The translations under genes and the position numbers were made by a program. A DNA stretch of 59,826 bases from Acidimicrobiaceae bacterium (GTDB lineage Bacteria > Actinomycetota > Acidimicrobiia > Acidimicrobiales > RAAP-2). The stretch spans positions 31,344 through 91,169 of the forward strand of contig PLON01000060.1 in the NCBI GenBank assembly GCA_003142095.1, read 5' to 3'. The notes under the pieces were generated by a model. That model ran no database searches, had not been told where the DNA came from, and saw only the letters and a program-made list of their open reading frames with translations. Below are positions 8,469 through 16,915 of this stretch, one piece after another; position 1 is the first letter of the stretch; the number at the start of each line of letters is the position of its first letter.

Positions 8469-9053
8469 TCAGTCCACCGAGCTGGGATAGAGATTCCATA
8501 CGCTGCAGTTGGTGACTTCGAACGCGTCAAGTCCTTCGAGTGGTTGCGCATCGACGAACGCGCGTAGCGCCCGTATCGTGCCCCCGTGGGTGACGACGAG
8601 TAGTCGCCCGCTGCCCAGCGAGTCCCGTAGGGCGTCGAAGAAAACGCCCACTCGAGTCACAACGTCACGAAATGATTCACCGCCCTCGGGCCGAGCATCG
8701 GGATCGATGAGTACGCCATCCGCGATTCCACTACTCGCGGAATCGAGCGTCTCCGACGGTTCACCTTCGAGCACGCCAAAGCAGCGTTCCCGCAGTAGAG
8801 AGTCAGGAACGGGCGTGAGGTTGAGTCCGACTCCGATGATCTCGGCGGTCTCGCGCGCGCGAATGAGGTCACTGGTGATCAGTTGATCAAACGCCAATGA
8901 TTTCAAGGTCTCCGCAACTTCGCGCGCCTGATCGCGCCCGTTCTGGGTCAACTGGGCGGCGTCATTGTGACCTTGAATGAGATGACGTTGATTCCACGTG
9001 CTTTCGCCGTGACGCACGAGGGTGATCGAACCGTCGCGGCGAGGTGTGTTCAC
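8469..9053 (-). CDS. Histidine phosphatase family protein (phosphoglycerate mutase-like)
   Basis: 194 residues with the phosphohistidine motif LVRHGES (H15), the second arginine in SDLIRARETAE, the catalytic acid region LRERCFGVLEGE, and the C-terminal histidine in VVTHGGTIRAL. It is a cytosolic phosphatase of the branch that also contains alpha-ribazole phosphatase (CobC) and various sugar-phosphate phosphatases. The substrate is not set by sequence. GTG 9053 is seven bases after TAACCT (minus strand, 9061-9066). Confidence 0.87.
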   Translation of the reverse strand: MNTPRRDGSITLVRHGESTWNQRHLIQGHNDAAQLTQNGRDQAREVAETLKSLAFDQLITSDLIRARETAEIIGVGLNLTPVPDSLLRERCFGVLEGEPSETLDSASSGIADGVLIDPDARPEGGESFRDVVTRVGVFFDALRDSLGSGRLLVVTHGGTIRALRAFVDAQPLEGLDAFEVTNCSVWNLYPSSVD

Positions 9054-9120
9054 GCCGACCAGGTTAGTGAGTGTGTCGCGACGGCTTACTCATGACGCGT
9101 CCGTCCTGTGAACGTCGCTC

Positions 9121-9470
9121 GTGACATGCCGTCCGCGGTCGCTCTACCTGCTCGGCGGAGTCATCTGCGCCTTTTATCTCGAGAGCTTTCACGACTGGAT
9201 AGTGCGACACCGCAAAGGAATTGTCGTGGCGACCGTGCTGGTCGCGGTGGTGCCACTCGTGGTGGATTACATGTCCCATCACGGCGTCAGACTTTCGGGC
9301 ATCCTCGTGCCCGGCGGTAATCCCTTCGCCGTTCTCGTCATTCCCTACGACGTCGGAGCCAGTTTCGTCGTGTATCTCCTCGGCGTCCATCTCGTCAGTC
9401 CTCGGCGCAGTGCGCGCACGCGGGCCATCACCGCGTCGGGGTCCGAGGCCGCCTACGGCATCTATGTGTC
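9121..9470 (+). pseudogene. Acyltransferase family 3 (OafA-like) membrane protein, C-terminal fragment
   Basis: About 115 codons resembling the last helices of an acyltransferase-3 protein: YLLGGVICAFYLESFHDWI, hydrophobic stretches at about 35-48 and 75-95, and GSEAAYGIYVS, the conserved G-S-D/E-x-x-Y/F-G-I-Y motif that precedes the final helices. The 5' part is missing and the match stops abruptly at 9470, where the tail of a TnpB transposase starts in another frame. It was thus truncated by, or together with, an IS insertion. No product with activity is expected. Confidence 0.6.
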
Positions 9471-9547
9471 GCCGCGCGTAACATCCTTCGGGCCGGTAGT
9501 TAGCCCAGCGGGCTCTTGCCCGCGTAGGGTCGAACTGACCCACTACC
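9471..9547 (+). mobile_element. IS200/IS605-type right end (TnpB C-terminus plus two hairpins), copy 1
   Basis: The first 33 bases encode AARNILRAGS and a stop (9501-9503), the standard end of a TnpB protein. Then come two stem-loops, GCGGGC/GCCCGC (9508-9523, 4-base loop) and GGGTC/GACCC (9527-9541, 5-base loop), ending at ACTACC. The same 77 bases occur on the other strand at 58197-58273 with nine differences, none in a stem. In living elements this segment is both the DNA end recognised by TnpA and the 3' scaffold of the omega RNA that guides TnpB. No tnpA or full tnpB is present here, so it is a solo right end. Confidence 0.7.
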
Positions 9548-9581
9548 CCACTACGATTCTGATGAGCCAAGGTGAATAGAC

Positions 9582-10970
9582 GTGCCTAAATCAAAGGGCG
9601 GCGACAGCGAGCGCCAGCGGATACCACCTCCGCTCATCAAGCATCGCATTGCGTCAGGTCGTGGCGCCATGGAACAGCCCAACGTCACCCACGACGGTGA
9701 GGCCCGACTAACACCGAAGTTCTGGCTCGCGGTACTCCTGACGGGTATCGCGGCCGGACTATTCGGTGACCTGTTGATGTGGATACTGGCCCTCGCGGAA
9801 CGCGTGGCTTTCAACTACCACTCGGGCAGTTACCAGGCGGCCGTCGCCGCAGTCTCGGGCGTACGTCGCGTTCTCTCACTCGTGATCGCCGGCGTGATCG
9901 GAGCGGTCTCGTGGTACCTCATCCGGCGATTCTTGAAGAAGGAGCGCTCGGAGATCGACGAAGCCGTGTGGAGCGGCGACGGCGAGCTCTCGATGCGGCG
10001 CAGTCTGCTCACGTCGTTGGTGTCTGAGGTCGTCGTCGGGGCCGGCGCCTCGATCGGTCGAGAGGCGGCGCCGAAACTGATGGGTGGCGCGTCGGGTTCA
10101 TTGATCGCGCGCTGGTTCAACTTAACGAGCGCTCAGAAGCGACTCCTCGTTGCCTGTGGTGGAGGTGCGGGCCTCGCCGCGGTGTACAACGTGCCCTTTG
10201 GCGGCGCGATCTTCACCGCCGAAGTCCTCTACGGCAGTTTTGCGTTGCCGGTCGTGTTCCCGGCTCTCGCGACGTCGTTGATTGCGACCCTCGTCTCGTG
10301 GATCTATCTGCCCGCTCACGCAACGTACATTGACATTCCGAACTATCGCTTCAGTACGTCTCTCATGGTCTGGTCGCTCCTGGCTGGCATCGTCATCGGG
10401 TTGCTGGCAGTTTGGTACGTACGGCTCATCGCCTGGGTGTCGTTTCATCGCGCCAAAGGCACGAACATCTTTTGGATGATGCCGCTGGCCTTTTTGCTGG
10501 TCGGCGTGGCTGGGATCTGGTACCCCCAGGTCTTTGGAAACGGCAAAGACATGGCGCACCAGGCGTTCTTAGGAGTAGGGGGAATTGGTCTACTCTTCGC
10601 TCTCTTCGCGCTCAAACCACTCCTCACGTCGCTCACGCTCGGCAGTGGAGCGTCCGGGGGCGTCTTCACGCCGTTTCTCGCGACGGGCGCGATGCTCGGC
10701 GCATTCCTCGGCGCGGCCTGGGTGCACCTGTGGCCTGGTACCCCCATCGGGGCGTTCGCGTTGGTGGGAGCCGCCGCGATGATCGGCGCCGTGATGCAGG
10801 CTCCATTGGCCGGATTGGTTCTGGTGCTCGAACTCACGCACGGGGGATTCAACATCAGCGTCCCGATGATGGCCGCCACGGTCATTGCGACGCTGCTTGT
10901 GCGCCAGATCGACGGATACTCCATCTACTCGGCGCGTTTGCCTCAGCGTGAGCCCGCCCCCGAAACGTAG
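9582..10970 (+). CDS. ClC family chloride channel/antiporter
   Basis: 462-residue membrane protein with the ClC signatures in order: SIGREAAPK near residue 150 (variant of GREGP, keeping the gating glutamate), GLAAVYNVPFGGAIFTAE near 195, and GSGASGGVFTPFLATGAMLG near 350 (GxFxP). The serine motif GSGIP is not recognisable; the region reads SEIDEAVWSGDG. GREAAPK forms occur in a distinct bacterial ClC branch, so this is a variant subfamily rather than a damaged gene. An internal ATG at 9669 (MEQPNVTHD) is a possible alternative start, since the first 29 residues are poorly ClC-like. It lies 34 bases after the IS right end. Confidence 0.85.
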   Translation: MPKSKGGDSERQRIPPPLIKHRIASGRGAMEQPNVTHDGEARLTPKFWLAVLLTGIAAGLFGDLLMWILALAERVAFNYHSGSYQAAVAAVSGVRRVLSLVIAGVIGAVSWYLIRRFLKKERSEIDEAVWSGDGELSMRRSLLTSLVSEVVVGAGASIGREAAPKLMGGASGSLIARWFNLTSAQKRLLVACGGGAGLAAVYNVPFGGAIFTAEVLYGSFALPVVFPALATSLIATLVSWIYLPAHATYIDIPNYRFSTSLMVWSLLAGIVIGLLAVWYVRLIAWVSFHRAKGTNIFWMMPLAFLLVGVAGIWYPQVFGNGKDMAHQAFLGVGGIGLLFALFALKPLLTSLTLGSGASGGVFTPFLATGAMLGAFLGAAWVHLWPGTPIGAFALVGAAAMIGAVMQAPLAGLVLVLELTHGGFNISVPMMAATVIATLLVRQIDGYSIYSARLPQREPAPET

Positions 10971-11037
10971 CGACTACCCGCGTCAATTGGTGAATGAAAG
11001 ACTAGAGAGATGAACGGTCCAACGACGCACCGATCTC

Positions 11038-12003
11038 GTGGCTGAGAGCCCGCTCAGTGTTCGTCGAATCGATCGCGCCGACTGGGCGGCGTTACGCACC
11101 ATTCGACTCGAAGCCCTCGCCGACGCGCCCCAGGCCTTCGGTTCCACGCTGGACGGGGCCACCCGGCTCTCGGCTCGCCAGTGGCGCGCGAAAGTGACAA
11201 CGAGTCAATACTTCGTGGCCGAGCGCGGCCGCGCTGTCGTGGGCATGGCCTCGGGCGGTTTCAACGAGCAGCGTCCGGGAACGCACTGGCTCTACGGCAT
11301 GTACGTGACGCCCGCCGAGCGGGGCAGTCTTGCGGCAAAACTACTGGTCAGGGTGGTTGTGGACTGGGCGCGCGGCGACGGTGGCGACGAGTTGTACCTG
11401 CACGTGGCCTCAGAAGCTCCGCGCGCTCGCGCCTTCTACGAGAAGACCGGTTTCGCTGTGACCGGGGAGCCGTTCACCATGGAGAGGGACCCTAACGTAA
11501 CGATGTACACCATGAAGAAATCGATCGCCAACGAATTTCGCGTCGCCCGCGTCGACGCCGCCGAGTTCTACGAACTGCGGCGAAGAGTGTTGCGCGAGAA
11601 CGATGCGACGAAGTCGGTTGAGGATCCGCGCGACAGGGAGCCAACCGCAATTCACTTCGCGGGGCTGCTCGACGACCGTGTTGTGGTGAGCGCGTCGTTC
11701 TATCCGACGAGCGCGCCGGTCCGCGAGGACCTTACGAGTTATCAACTGCGCTTCATGGCCGTCGACTTCGACGCGCAGGGTCACGGCTATGGCGCACAGG
11801 TGCTCGCCGTCGCGGAAGAGGCGCTGCGCGACGCGGGTGCCGAGCAGTTGTGGGCGAACGCGAGGGACTCGGCGCTGGGCTTCTACACGGCGACGGGGTG
11901 GGAGATCATCACGGATTCGGCGAACATCAGCGCGGAGACGCAACTGCCGCACCACAAGATTGCGAAACTTCTTGACCGCGAAACCAACGCGGCCTCGGGC
12001 TAA
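11038..12003 (+). CDS. Tandem GNAT acetyltransferase (two domains)
   Basis: 321 residues with two consecutive GNAT folds. The first (about 1-160) has MYVTPAERGSLAAKLLVRVV and ARAFYEKTGFAVTGE. The second (about 168-312) has FMAVDFDAQGHGYGAQVLAV and LGFYTATGWEII. Two-domain GNATs often use one domain for catalysis and one for structure or substrate contact; the first domain's RGSLAAK loop departs from the RGxGxG consensus more than the second (QGHGYGA), so the second may be the active one (inference). GTG 11038 overlaps a 12-codon ORF beginning ATG 11010, which could couple translation. Confidence 0.78.
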   Translation: MAESPLSVRRIDRADWAALRTIRLEALADAPQAFGSTLDGATRLSARQWRAKVTTSQYFVAERGRAVVGMASGGFNEQRPGTHWLYGMYVTPAERGSLAAKLLVRVVVDWARGDGGDELYLHVASEAPRARAFYEKTGFAVTGEPFTMERDPNVTMYTMKKSIANEFRVARVDAAEFYELRRRVLRENDATKSVEDPRDREPTAIHFAGLLDDRVVVSASFYPTSAPVREDLTSYQLRFMAVDFDAQGHGYGAQVLAVAEEALRDAGAEQLWANARDSALGFYTATGWEIITDSANISAETQLPHHKIAKLLDRETNAASG

Positions 12004-12029
12004 GCCCGCCGTTTACTAAGTTAGTAAGA

Positions 12030-13046
12030 ATGCGCAAATACGTACTCCTGTTCGTGGCGATCGTCATCGTCGCCGCGGCAGTCTTGATCTACCCTCACGT
12101 AAAAAAATCCACCGGGGCGTCAACGACGACCACGACATCGACCACCACGACGACGGCCCCGACGGCCCCGACCGCTCCGTTAACGGGGCTGCCCGACCCG
12201 ACCGGCGCGTCGCTGACGCGTCCCGCGCTCACGGTCAAGATCGAGAACACGCCCGACGCTCTGCCCCAGTGGGGGATCAGCGAGGCCGACGTTGTCTACG
12301 AGGAGATCGTGAACGGTGGCATCACGCGCCTCGCCGCGATCTTTAACTCCCACGCACCCACCAAGGTCGGACCCGTTCGCTCGGTGCGTCCGACCGATAC
12401 TCAGGTGGTCTGGCCGATCGGGGGTATTTTCGCCTATTCCGGTGGCGCTCAGTACGCCATCGACAGCATTGAAACGGCTCCCGTGAAACTCATCGACGAG
12501 AGTTCGGCCGGGGCGGCAATGTTTCGCGACCCCAACCTGGAAGCGCCGCACAACCTCTTCGCGAGCGCCCCGGCGCTCTTCGCCTTCAAGGGCACCCCGA
12601 CGCCGCCGCCGGCTCTCTTTGGCTACCGCGCGGCGACCGCGAAGCCCGTGGGCGCGCCGGTCACGAAGTTCGTTGTGCCGTTTCCGAGCATCTATCCCGT
12701 CACCTGGACCTGGGACAGCGCGACGAACTCGTGGGACCGCACGCTCTTCGGCCAGCCCGACGTCACCGGTACCGGACAGCGCGAGTCTCCAAAGAACGTC
12801 ATTGTCATGTACGTCAACTACGTGAACGGCATCGGCACTATGAGCTCCTACGCCGACTTGCAGGGTGCGGGCACGGCGATGGTCTTTAGCGGCGGACGAG
12901 AGATCGTGGGCACGTGGTCGCGGGGCTCCTCGAAGGCCGACGTTGTCCAGTACCTCGGCTCGAGCGGCGCCACGATTCGCCTCACTCCGGGCCAGACTTG
13001 GGTTGAACTGCTCAACGACGGCGTGCCGCTCAGCATCACGAGGTAG
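12030..13046 (+). CDS. DUF3048 (YerB-like) exported protein
   Basis: 338 residues. Residues 1-27 are a membrane anchor or uncleaved signal (KYVLLFVAIVIVAAAVLIY), followed by a threonine-rich linker (about 31-45) typical of secreted acidimicrobial proteins. The rest is the DUF3048 pair: ALTVKIENTPDALPQWGISEADVVYEE, FNSH and VGPVRSVRPTD are its hallmark blocks, and a second half begins near PVTWTWDSATN. YerB-type proteins act at the cell envelope; their biochemical role is unknown. ATG 12030 is seven bases after TAAGTT (12017-12022). Confidence 0.85.
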   Translation: MRKYVLLFVAIVIVAAAVLIYPHVKKSTGASTTTTTSTTTTTAPTAPTAPLTGLPDPTGASLTRPALTVKIENTPDALPQWGISEADVVYEEIVNGGITRLAAIFNSHAPTKVGPVRSVRPTDTQVVWPIGGIFAYSGGAQYAIDSIETAPVKLIDESSAGAAMFRDPNLEAPHNLFASAPALFAFKGTPTPPPALFGYRAATAKPVGAPVTKFVVPFPSIYPVTWTWDSATNSWDRTLFGQPDVTGTGQRESPKNVIVMYVNYVNGIGTMSSYADLQGAGTAMVFSGGREIVGTWSRGSSKADVVQYLGSSGATIRLTPGQTWVELLNDGVPLSITR

Positions 13047-13099
13047 TCGCCGAGCGCTCGCTGCGGCGTATCGTACGAAGGTACCTCGAACGGAGATCC

Positions 13100-13249
13100 A
13101 TGACGTACCGCGAAGAACTGATTGAACTCGCCGACGGACGAAGCCTGGAAGTGGCGACCTTGGGTAGCCCGAGCAGTCCAAAAGACGGCCACCTCTCGAT
13201 CTTCATGAGTCACCTCGACGACGTCGCGGCCGCCCTGCAGGCATCGTGA
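13100..13249 (+). CDS. 49-residue protein, apparent internally deleted alpha/beta-hydrolase
   Basis: The ORF has a GGAG ribosome site five bases before ATG 13100. The first ~27 residues (ELADGRSLEVATLGSPSSP) read like the opening strand of an alpha/beta-hydrolase, and the last ~20 (DGHLSIFMSHLDDVAAAL) like its end, where GHLS carries the catalytic-histidine region. The whole core, including the nucleophile elbow and acid, is absent, yet both ends are in one frame. It is most likely a gene that lost its middle by deletion. It could still make a short peptide but cannot be a hydrolase. Confidence 0.45.
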   Translation: MTYREELIELADGRSLEVATLGSPSSPKDGHLSIFMSHLDDVAAALQAS

Positions 13250-13259
13250 GCAAAATCTC

Positions 13260-14270
13260 GTGACGCGACTCGGCAATCTCTACGGCACCGACGCCACGTT
13301 TCTTGGCGTCCCCGCGGCCGACCCCGACGTGATCGATGAGTGGTCGTCGTCGGCCGCCGTCATCATCGGCGCGCCCTTCGACGGCGGCACGTCGCACCGC
13401 CCGGGCGCTCGCTTCGGTCCTCAGGCCATACGCACGACGGACTACCTGCCCCACGACGGGATGCGCCCTTCGCTCGCCCTAGGCGTCGACCCCCTGGTCG
13501 ACCTACGGGTGGTTGACCTGGGCGACGTGGAGATGCCGTCGGGCGAAACCGAGCGGTCGCTGGCGTTGCTCGAAGATCGCGTTGCGATGGTGGCGCGCCA
13601 GGGCGTGATTCCGATCATTCTCGGCGGCGATCACACGATTGCCCTGCCCGACGTGACGGGCGTGGCGAACCACGTCGGCTTCGGTCGAGTCTCGGTGATC
13701 CACTTCGACGCCCACGCCGACACGGGCCAGAGTCAACTCGGTTCGCTCTACGGCCACGGAACGCCCATGCGTCGTCTCATCGAATCGGGCGCCTGTCGTG
13801 GCGATCGATTCCTGCAGATCGGACTGCGCGGATACTGGCCCGAGCCCGAGACGCTCGACTGGATGGCGGGTCAAGGAATGCGATCATTTGAAATGAGCGA
13901 GATCGTTGCTCGCGGATTGGACGACGTGCTCGATGAAACGCTGGAACTGGCGATGGACGACTGCGACGCCGTCTTTCTCTCGATCGACATCGACGTCGTT
14001 GATCCGGGATCGGCTCCGGGGACTGGCACGCCCGAACCCGGGGGCCTCACCAGTCGCCAACTGCTCGACGCCGTGCGCCGTATCGGAATGAGTGTGCCAA
14101 TTGCGGGAGTCGACGTCGTCGAGGTCGCCCCGCCCTACGATCACGCCGAGATCACGGCGTATCTCGCCAATCGTGTGGTGCTCGAAACCCTGGGCGGGAT
14201 CGCGTGGCGCGCCCGCGAAGCGCTCGGCGAGAAAAACCGCCAACCGAGCGACCCGCTACTCGATCGTTAG
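13260..14270 (+). CDS. speB: Agmatinase-like ureohydrolase
   Basis: 336 residues of the arginase/agmatinase family with all three Mn-binding blocks: GGDHT near residue 123, HFDAHADT near 147 and SIDIDVVDP near 241. It hydrolyses a guanidino compound to urea and an amine. Agmatine to putrescine is the commonest activity, but guanidinobutyrate, guanidinopropionate and free guanidine hydrolases share these motifs, so the substrate is inferred. The start GTG 13260 lies 11 bases after the small remnant gene. It converges on a PLP-dependent amino acid decarboxylase, which might supply an amine substrate if the two act in one pathway. Confidence 0.82.
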   Translation: MTRLGNLYGTDATFLGVPAADPDVIDEWSSSAAVIIGAPFDGGTSHRPGARFGPQAIRTTDYLPHDGMRPSLALGVDPLVDLRVVDLGDVEMPSGETERSLALLEDRVAMVARQGVIPIILGGDHTIALPDVTGVANHVGFGRVSVIHFDAHADTGQSQLGSLYGHGTPMRRLIESGACRGDRFLQIGLRGYWPEPETLDWMAGQGMRSFEMSEIVARGLDDVLDETLELAMDDCDAVFLSIDIDVVDPGSAPGTGTPEPGGLTSRQLLDAVRRIGMSVPIAGVDVVEVAPPYDHAEITAYLANRVVLETLGGIAWRAREALGEKNRQPSDPLLDR

Positions 14271-15637
14271 CCGCGCATCGAGTTCAGAATCTCGACGACC
14301 ATCTCTTCTGTGGTGTTGGGGTGCAGGAACGCGATTCGTCCGACCGTCTCGCCCTCCCACTTGGTGGGCGTAATGAAGGCGATCTGCCTTCGCAGAAGTT
14401 CCTGACTCCACTCGTTGTACTTCTCAGCCTTCCAGCCCCGACGGCGAAAGAGCACAATCGAGAGACTCGACGGTCGCACCATCTCGAGGTGGTCGCTCTC
14501 TTCAATGAGCTGCTGGGTGCGTTGGGCGAGATCGATGGCGACCTGGACGCCCGACTCGTAGGCGGCCGCTCCGTTCGTGACGAGCGAGAACCAAAACGGC
14601 AGGCCGCGCGCGCGACGCGAGAGGTGAATGCCGAAGTCTGAGGGATTCCATTCGTACTCGTCGTCGGAGCTGTCGTGCAGGACGTCAAGATAGCTGGCCT
14701 GCTGGGCGAGGACTTTGCGCGCGACGGTCGGATTGCGATAGATCAGCGCACAGCAGTCGAGCGGAGCGAAGAGCCACTTGTGGGGGTCGACAATGAAACT
14801 GTCGGCGTGGCGGATCCCTTTGAAGAGGTGTTTGTGAGTCGCAGAGAAGATAGCGGCGCCACCGTAGGCGCCGTCGATGTGAAACCAGAGGTCGTGCTCG
14901 CGCGCGTAACTTCCGAGCCCTTCCAAATCGTCGACGATGCCGGCGTTCGTGGTGCCGGCGGTGGCGACGATGCCGATGACGTTCTCGGGATGCGGGTCGT
15001 TCGCGAGCGCAGCTTCGAGGGCCTTGAGCGTAAAGCGGTGATCATCGGTCTCGACGATGAGCGTGTCCACATCCAGGACGTGTAGTGCCGTACCGATGCT
15101 CGAGTGAGCATCGCTGGAGATGGCGAAACGCACGTCGTGTGGGTTGAGCTCGGGATGCTTCGCGCGCCCGACGTCACGTCCGACGGTCAAGCTCGAAAGG
15201 TTGCCGATCGAGCCGCCGGAGACGAATGCACCGCCGGAGCCTGCGGGAAGTCCGGCGGTGTCCGCGAGATACGTGAGGGCTTGGTTCTCGGCGACCACGA
15301 CGCCGCTCGACTCCAGCCAACTCGTGCCGTTGAGACCCGAGCACGCGACCACCATGTCGAAGAGCAACGAGTTCTTCGTCGGCGCGTTGGGGATGAACGC
15401 TAAGAAGGCGGGAGAGTCGATGGAAACGACGGCCGGCGCGAGCGTCGTCTCGAAGAAGTCGAGAATCTCTTGGGGGTTTCGACCCTCTGGACGAATGAGA
15501 CCGGCGAGCTTGTCGATCGGGATCTCCCTCTGACTGCCGTAGTCGAGCGGCACCGGATCCATCGAAAGTCGTTCACGGCAGTACGCGAAAACGGCGTCGG
15601 TGAGTTGCGCGTCGTAGTCAAACATCTGGTGCCCCAC
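14267..15637 (-). CDS. Group II PLP-dependent amino acid decarboxylase
   Basis: About 456 residues of the aromatic-L-amino-acid/glutamate decarboxylase fold. Motifs: SDAHSS (ring-stacking histidine near 178), HIDGAYGG (aspartate near 255) and DPHKW (PLP lysine near 287). The start GTG 15637 is chosen because GGGAG lies five bases upstream; a longer frame to 15790 carries no family sequence. Substrate (tyrosine, tryptophan, histidine, glutamate or diaminobutyrate) is not decided by these motifs. It overlaps the convergent agmatinase-like gene by four bases. Confidence 0.8.
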   Translation of the reverse strand: MGHQMFDYDAQLTDAVFAYCRERLSMDPVPLDYGSQREIPIDKLAGLIRPEGRNPQEILDFFETTLAPAVVSIDSPAFLAFIPNAPTKNSLLFDMVVACSGLNGTSWLESSGVVVAENQALTYLADTAGLPAGSGGAFVSGGSIGNLSSLTVGRDVGRAKHPELNPHDVRFAISSDAHSSIGTALHVLDVDTLIVETDDHRFTLKALEAALANDPHPENVIGIVATAGTTNAGIVDDLEGLGSYAREHDLWFHIDGAYGGAAIFSATHKHLFKGIRHADSFIVDPHKWLFAPLDCCALIYRNPTVARKVLAQQASYLDVLHDSSDDEYEWNPSDFGIHLSRRARGLPFWFSLVTNGAAAYESGVQVAIDLAQRTQQLIEESDHLEMVRPSSLSIVLFRRRGWKAEKYNEWSQELLRRQIAFITPTKWEGETVGRIAFLHPNTTEEMVVEILNSMRG

Positions 15638-15739
15638 TGCACTCCCTCTCGAATTTGGTCCCTGACTATCGTACGGGCTCAAACGATGCCGCACGGCTGA
15701 GCGCTTAAGGCCTAATGGCACACCAAGTAGCATCCCGTC

Positions 15740-16660
15740 ATGGCAAGCGACCGTGTGGGTTACCTCGGGCCCGAGGGCTCTTTTTCCCACGAGGCCGTGA
15801 CCACTCTAAAGAACGGGGACGCGGTCGCCTACCCCTCTCTGGAGGATCTCCTCGGGGCAGTGGCCGACGCCACGCTCGACCAGGGGCTTGTGCCGATTGA
15901 AAACGCCCTCGAGGGCACCGTGTCGGCCACCATCGACGGACTCGTCTTCGCTCATGACCTCGTCATCCTTCAAGAGATTGTCCTACCGATTCACCTGCAT
16001 CTGCTGGCTCGCCCGGGTGTCACGTTGAACGCCATCACGAGCGTGCGCAGTTACGTGCACGCTCTGGGACAAGTGCGCGGATTCGTTCACGAGCACGGGT
16101 TCGAAACAGTCCAAACGACCTCCACATCCCAGGCCGCCTCCGATGTCGCCGGGTCGCTCGAACCGTGGGCCGCCGTTGGCTCGGCCCTCGCGGGCCAGCT
16201 CTTTGGGCTCGACGTTGTTGCCGCGGACATCGAAGATCACTCGGAAAATGCCACTCGGTTCGTGTTGGTTGGTCGCGACGTTGTCGCGGCTCCGACGGGC
16301 CACGACCGCACCACGATTGTCTGCTTCCAAGATGCCGACCGTCCCGGATCGCTCTACGCCATGCTTGGTCGATTCGCCGCACGCGATATCAACCTGACCA
16401 AGCTCGAGAGCCGTCCGACGAAGCGGGGACTCGGTGACTACTGCTTTGTCATTGAGTTCGAAGGACATGTAGCGGACCAAGTCGTCGCGGACTGCCTGGC
16501 CGATCTTCAGGCGCATCTTGCGCGTGTGAAGTTTCTCGGTTCCTATCCCGTGACGGGCGAGGGCGCGAGCGACCGACGCGAAGAGGTGGCCGCGGCGCGT
16601 CTCGCGGCGACGCAATGGATCGATGCCATTCGCGCGCGTGTGAGACCGGCGTCGAGGTAG
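15740..16660 (+). CDS. pheA: Prephenate dehydratase
   Basis: 306 residues: a periplasmic-binding-like PDT domain (GYLGPEGSFSHEA at the start, PIENALEGTVSATID near 52, ENATRFVLVG near 168) and a C-terminal ACT domain (from about 190, with DRPGSLYAML and LTKLESRPTK). It converts prephenate to phenylpyruvate in phenylalanine synthesis and is fed back by phenylalanine through the ESRP motif. The catalytic threonine lies in the ATRF motif. It is monofunctional, as in other actinobacteria, without a chorismate mutase domain. ATG 15740 follows TAGCAT (15728-15733) by six bases. Confidence 0.93.
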   Translation: MASDRVGYLGPEGSFSHEAVTTLKNGDAVAYPSLEDLLGAVADATLDQGLVPIENALEGTVSATIDGLVFAHDLVILQEIVLPIHLHLLARPGVTLNAITSVRSYVHALGQVRGFVHEHGFETVQTTSTSQAASDVAGSLEPWAAVGSALAGQLFGLDVVAADIEDHSENATRFVLVGRDVVAAPTGHDRTTIVCFQDADRPGSLYAMLGRFAARDINLTKLESRPTKRGLGDYCFVIEFEGHVADQVVADCLADLQAHLARVKFLGSYPVTGEGASDRREEVAAARLAATQWIDAIRARVRPASR

Positions 16661-16690
16661 TGGCCCGGTTTCCGTTTCCTGTTGTTTGGG

Positions 16691-16915
16691 TCATCGTTTG
16701 GGTTCGCTGATCTCATCACCGGCGAGGAGTCGACGCATATTCCACCGCAGACGCTCGATCATTCCTACCGACACTCCTTCAGGCGGTGTGATCTCCGCGA
16801 TCGTGTCGTTGAGAGCATCGAGAGTTTCCAAGACCGCCGCCGCCGCCCGGGCCGCGGCAATCACGCCCCAGGATTGTGCCTCCGGAAGTGGTTGTAGGAA
16901 GTCGCGATAATCGCG
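16691..16915 (-). pseudogene. Open C-terminal fragment of an unidentified protein
   Basis: A 74-codon open frame without its own start reads DYRDFLQPLPEAQSWGV, then an alanine-rich helix, and ends in GDEISEPKR. Its amino acid pattern (amphipathic helices, no low-complexity) looks like genuine protein, and it overlaps the DUF6314 tail in another frame. It may be the 3' end of a gene whose front was lost when the DUF6314 gene was fused into it. I do not recognise the family. Confidence 0.3.

Noticed and set aside
9064-9570. Minus-strand ORF of 168 codons over the acyltransferase remnant
   Set aside because: Charged, low-complexity shadow frame; the plus-strand frame has recognisable membrane-protein and TnpB blocks.
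11010-11045. 12-codon upstream ORF before the double GNAT
   Set aside because: It overlaps the GTG start and could couple translation, but it has no strong ribosome site and such short frames are common by chance.
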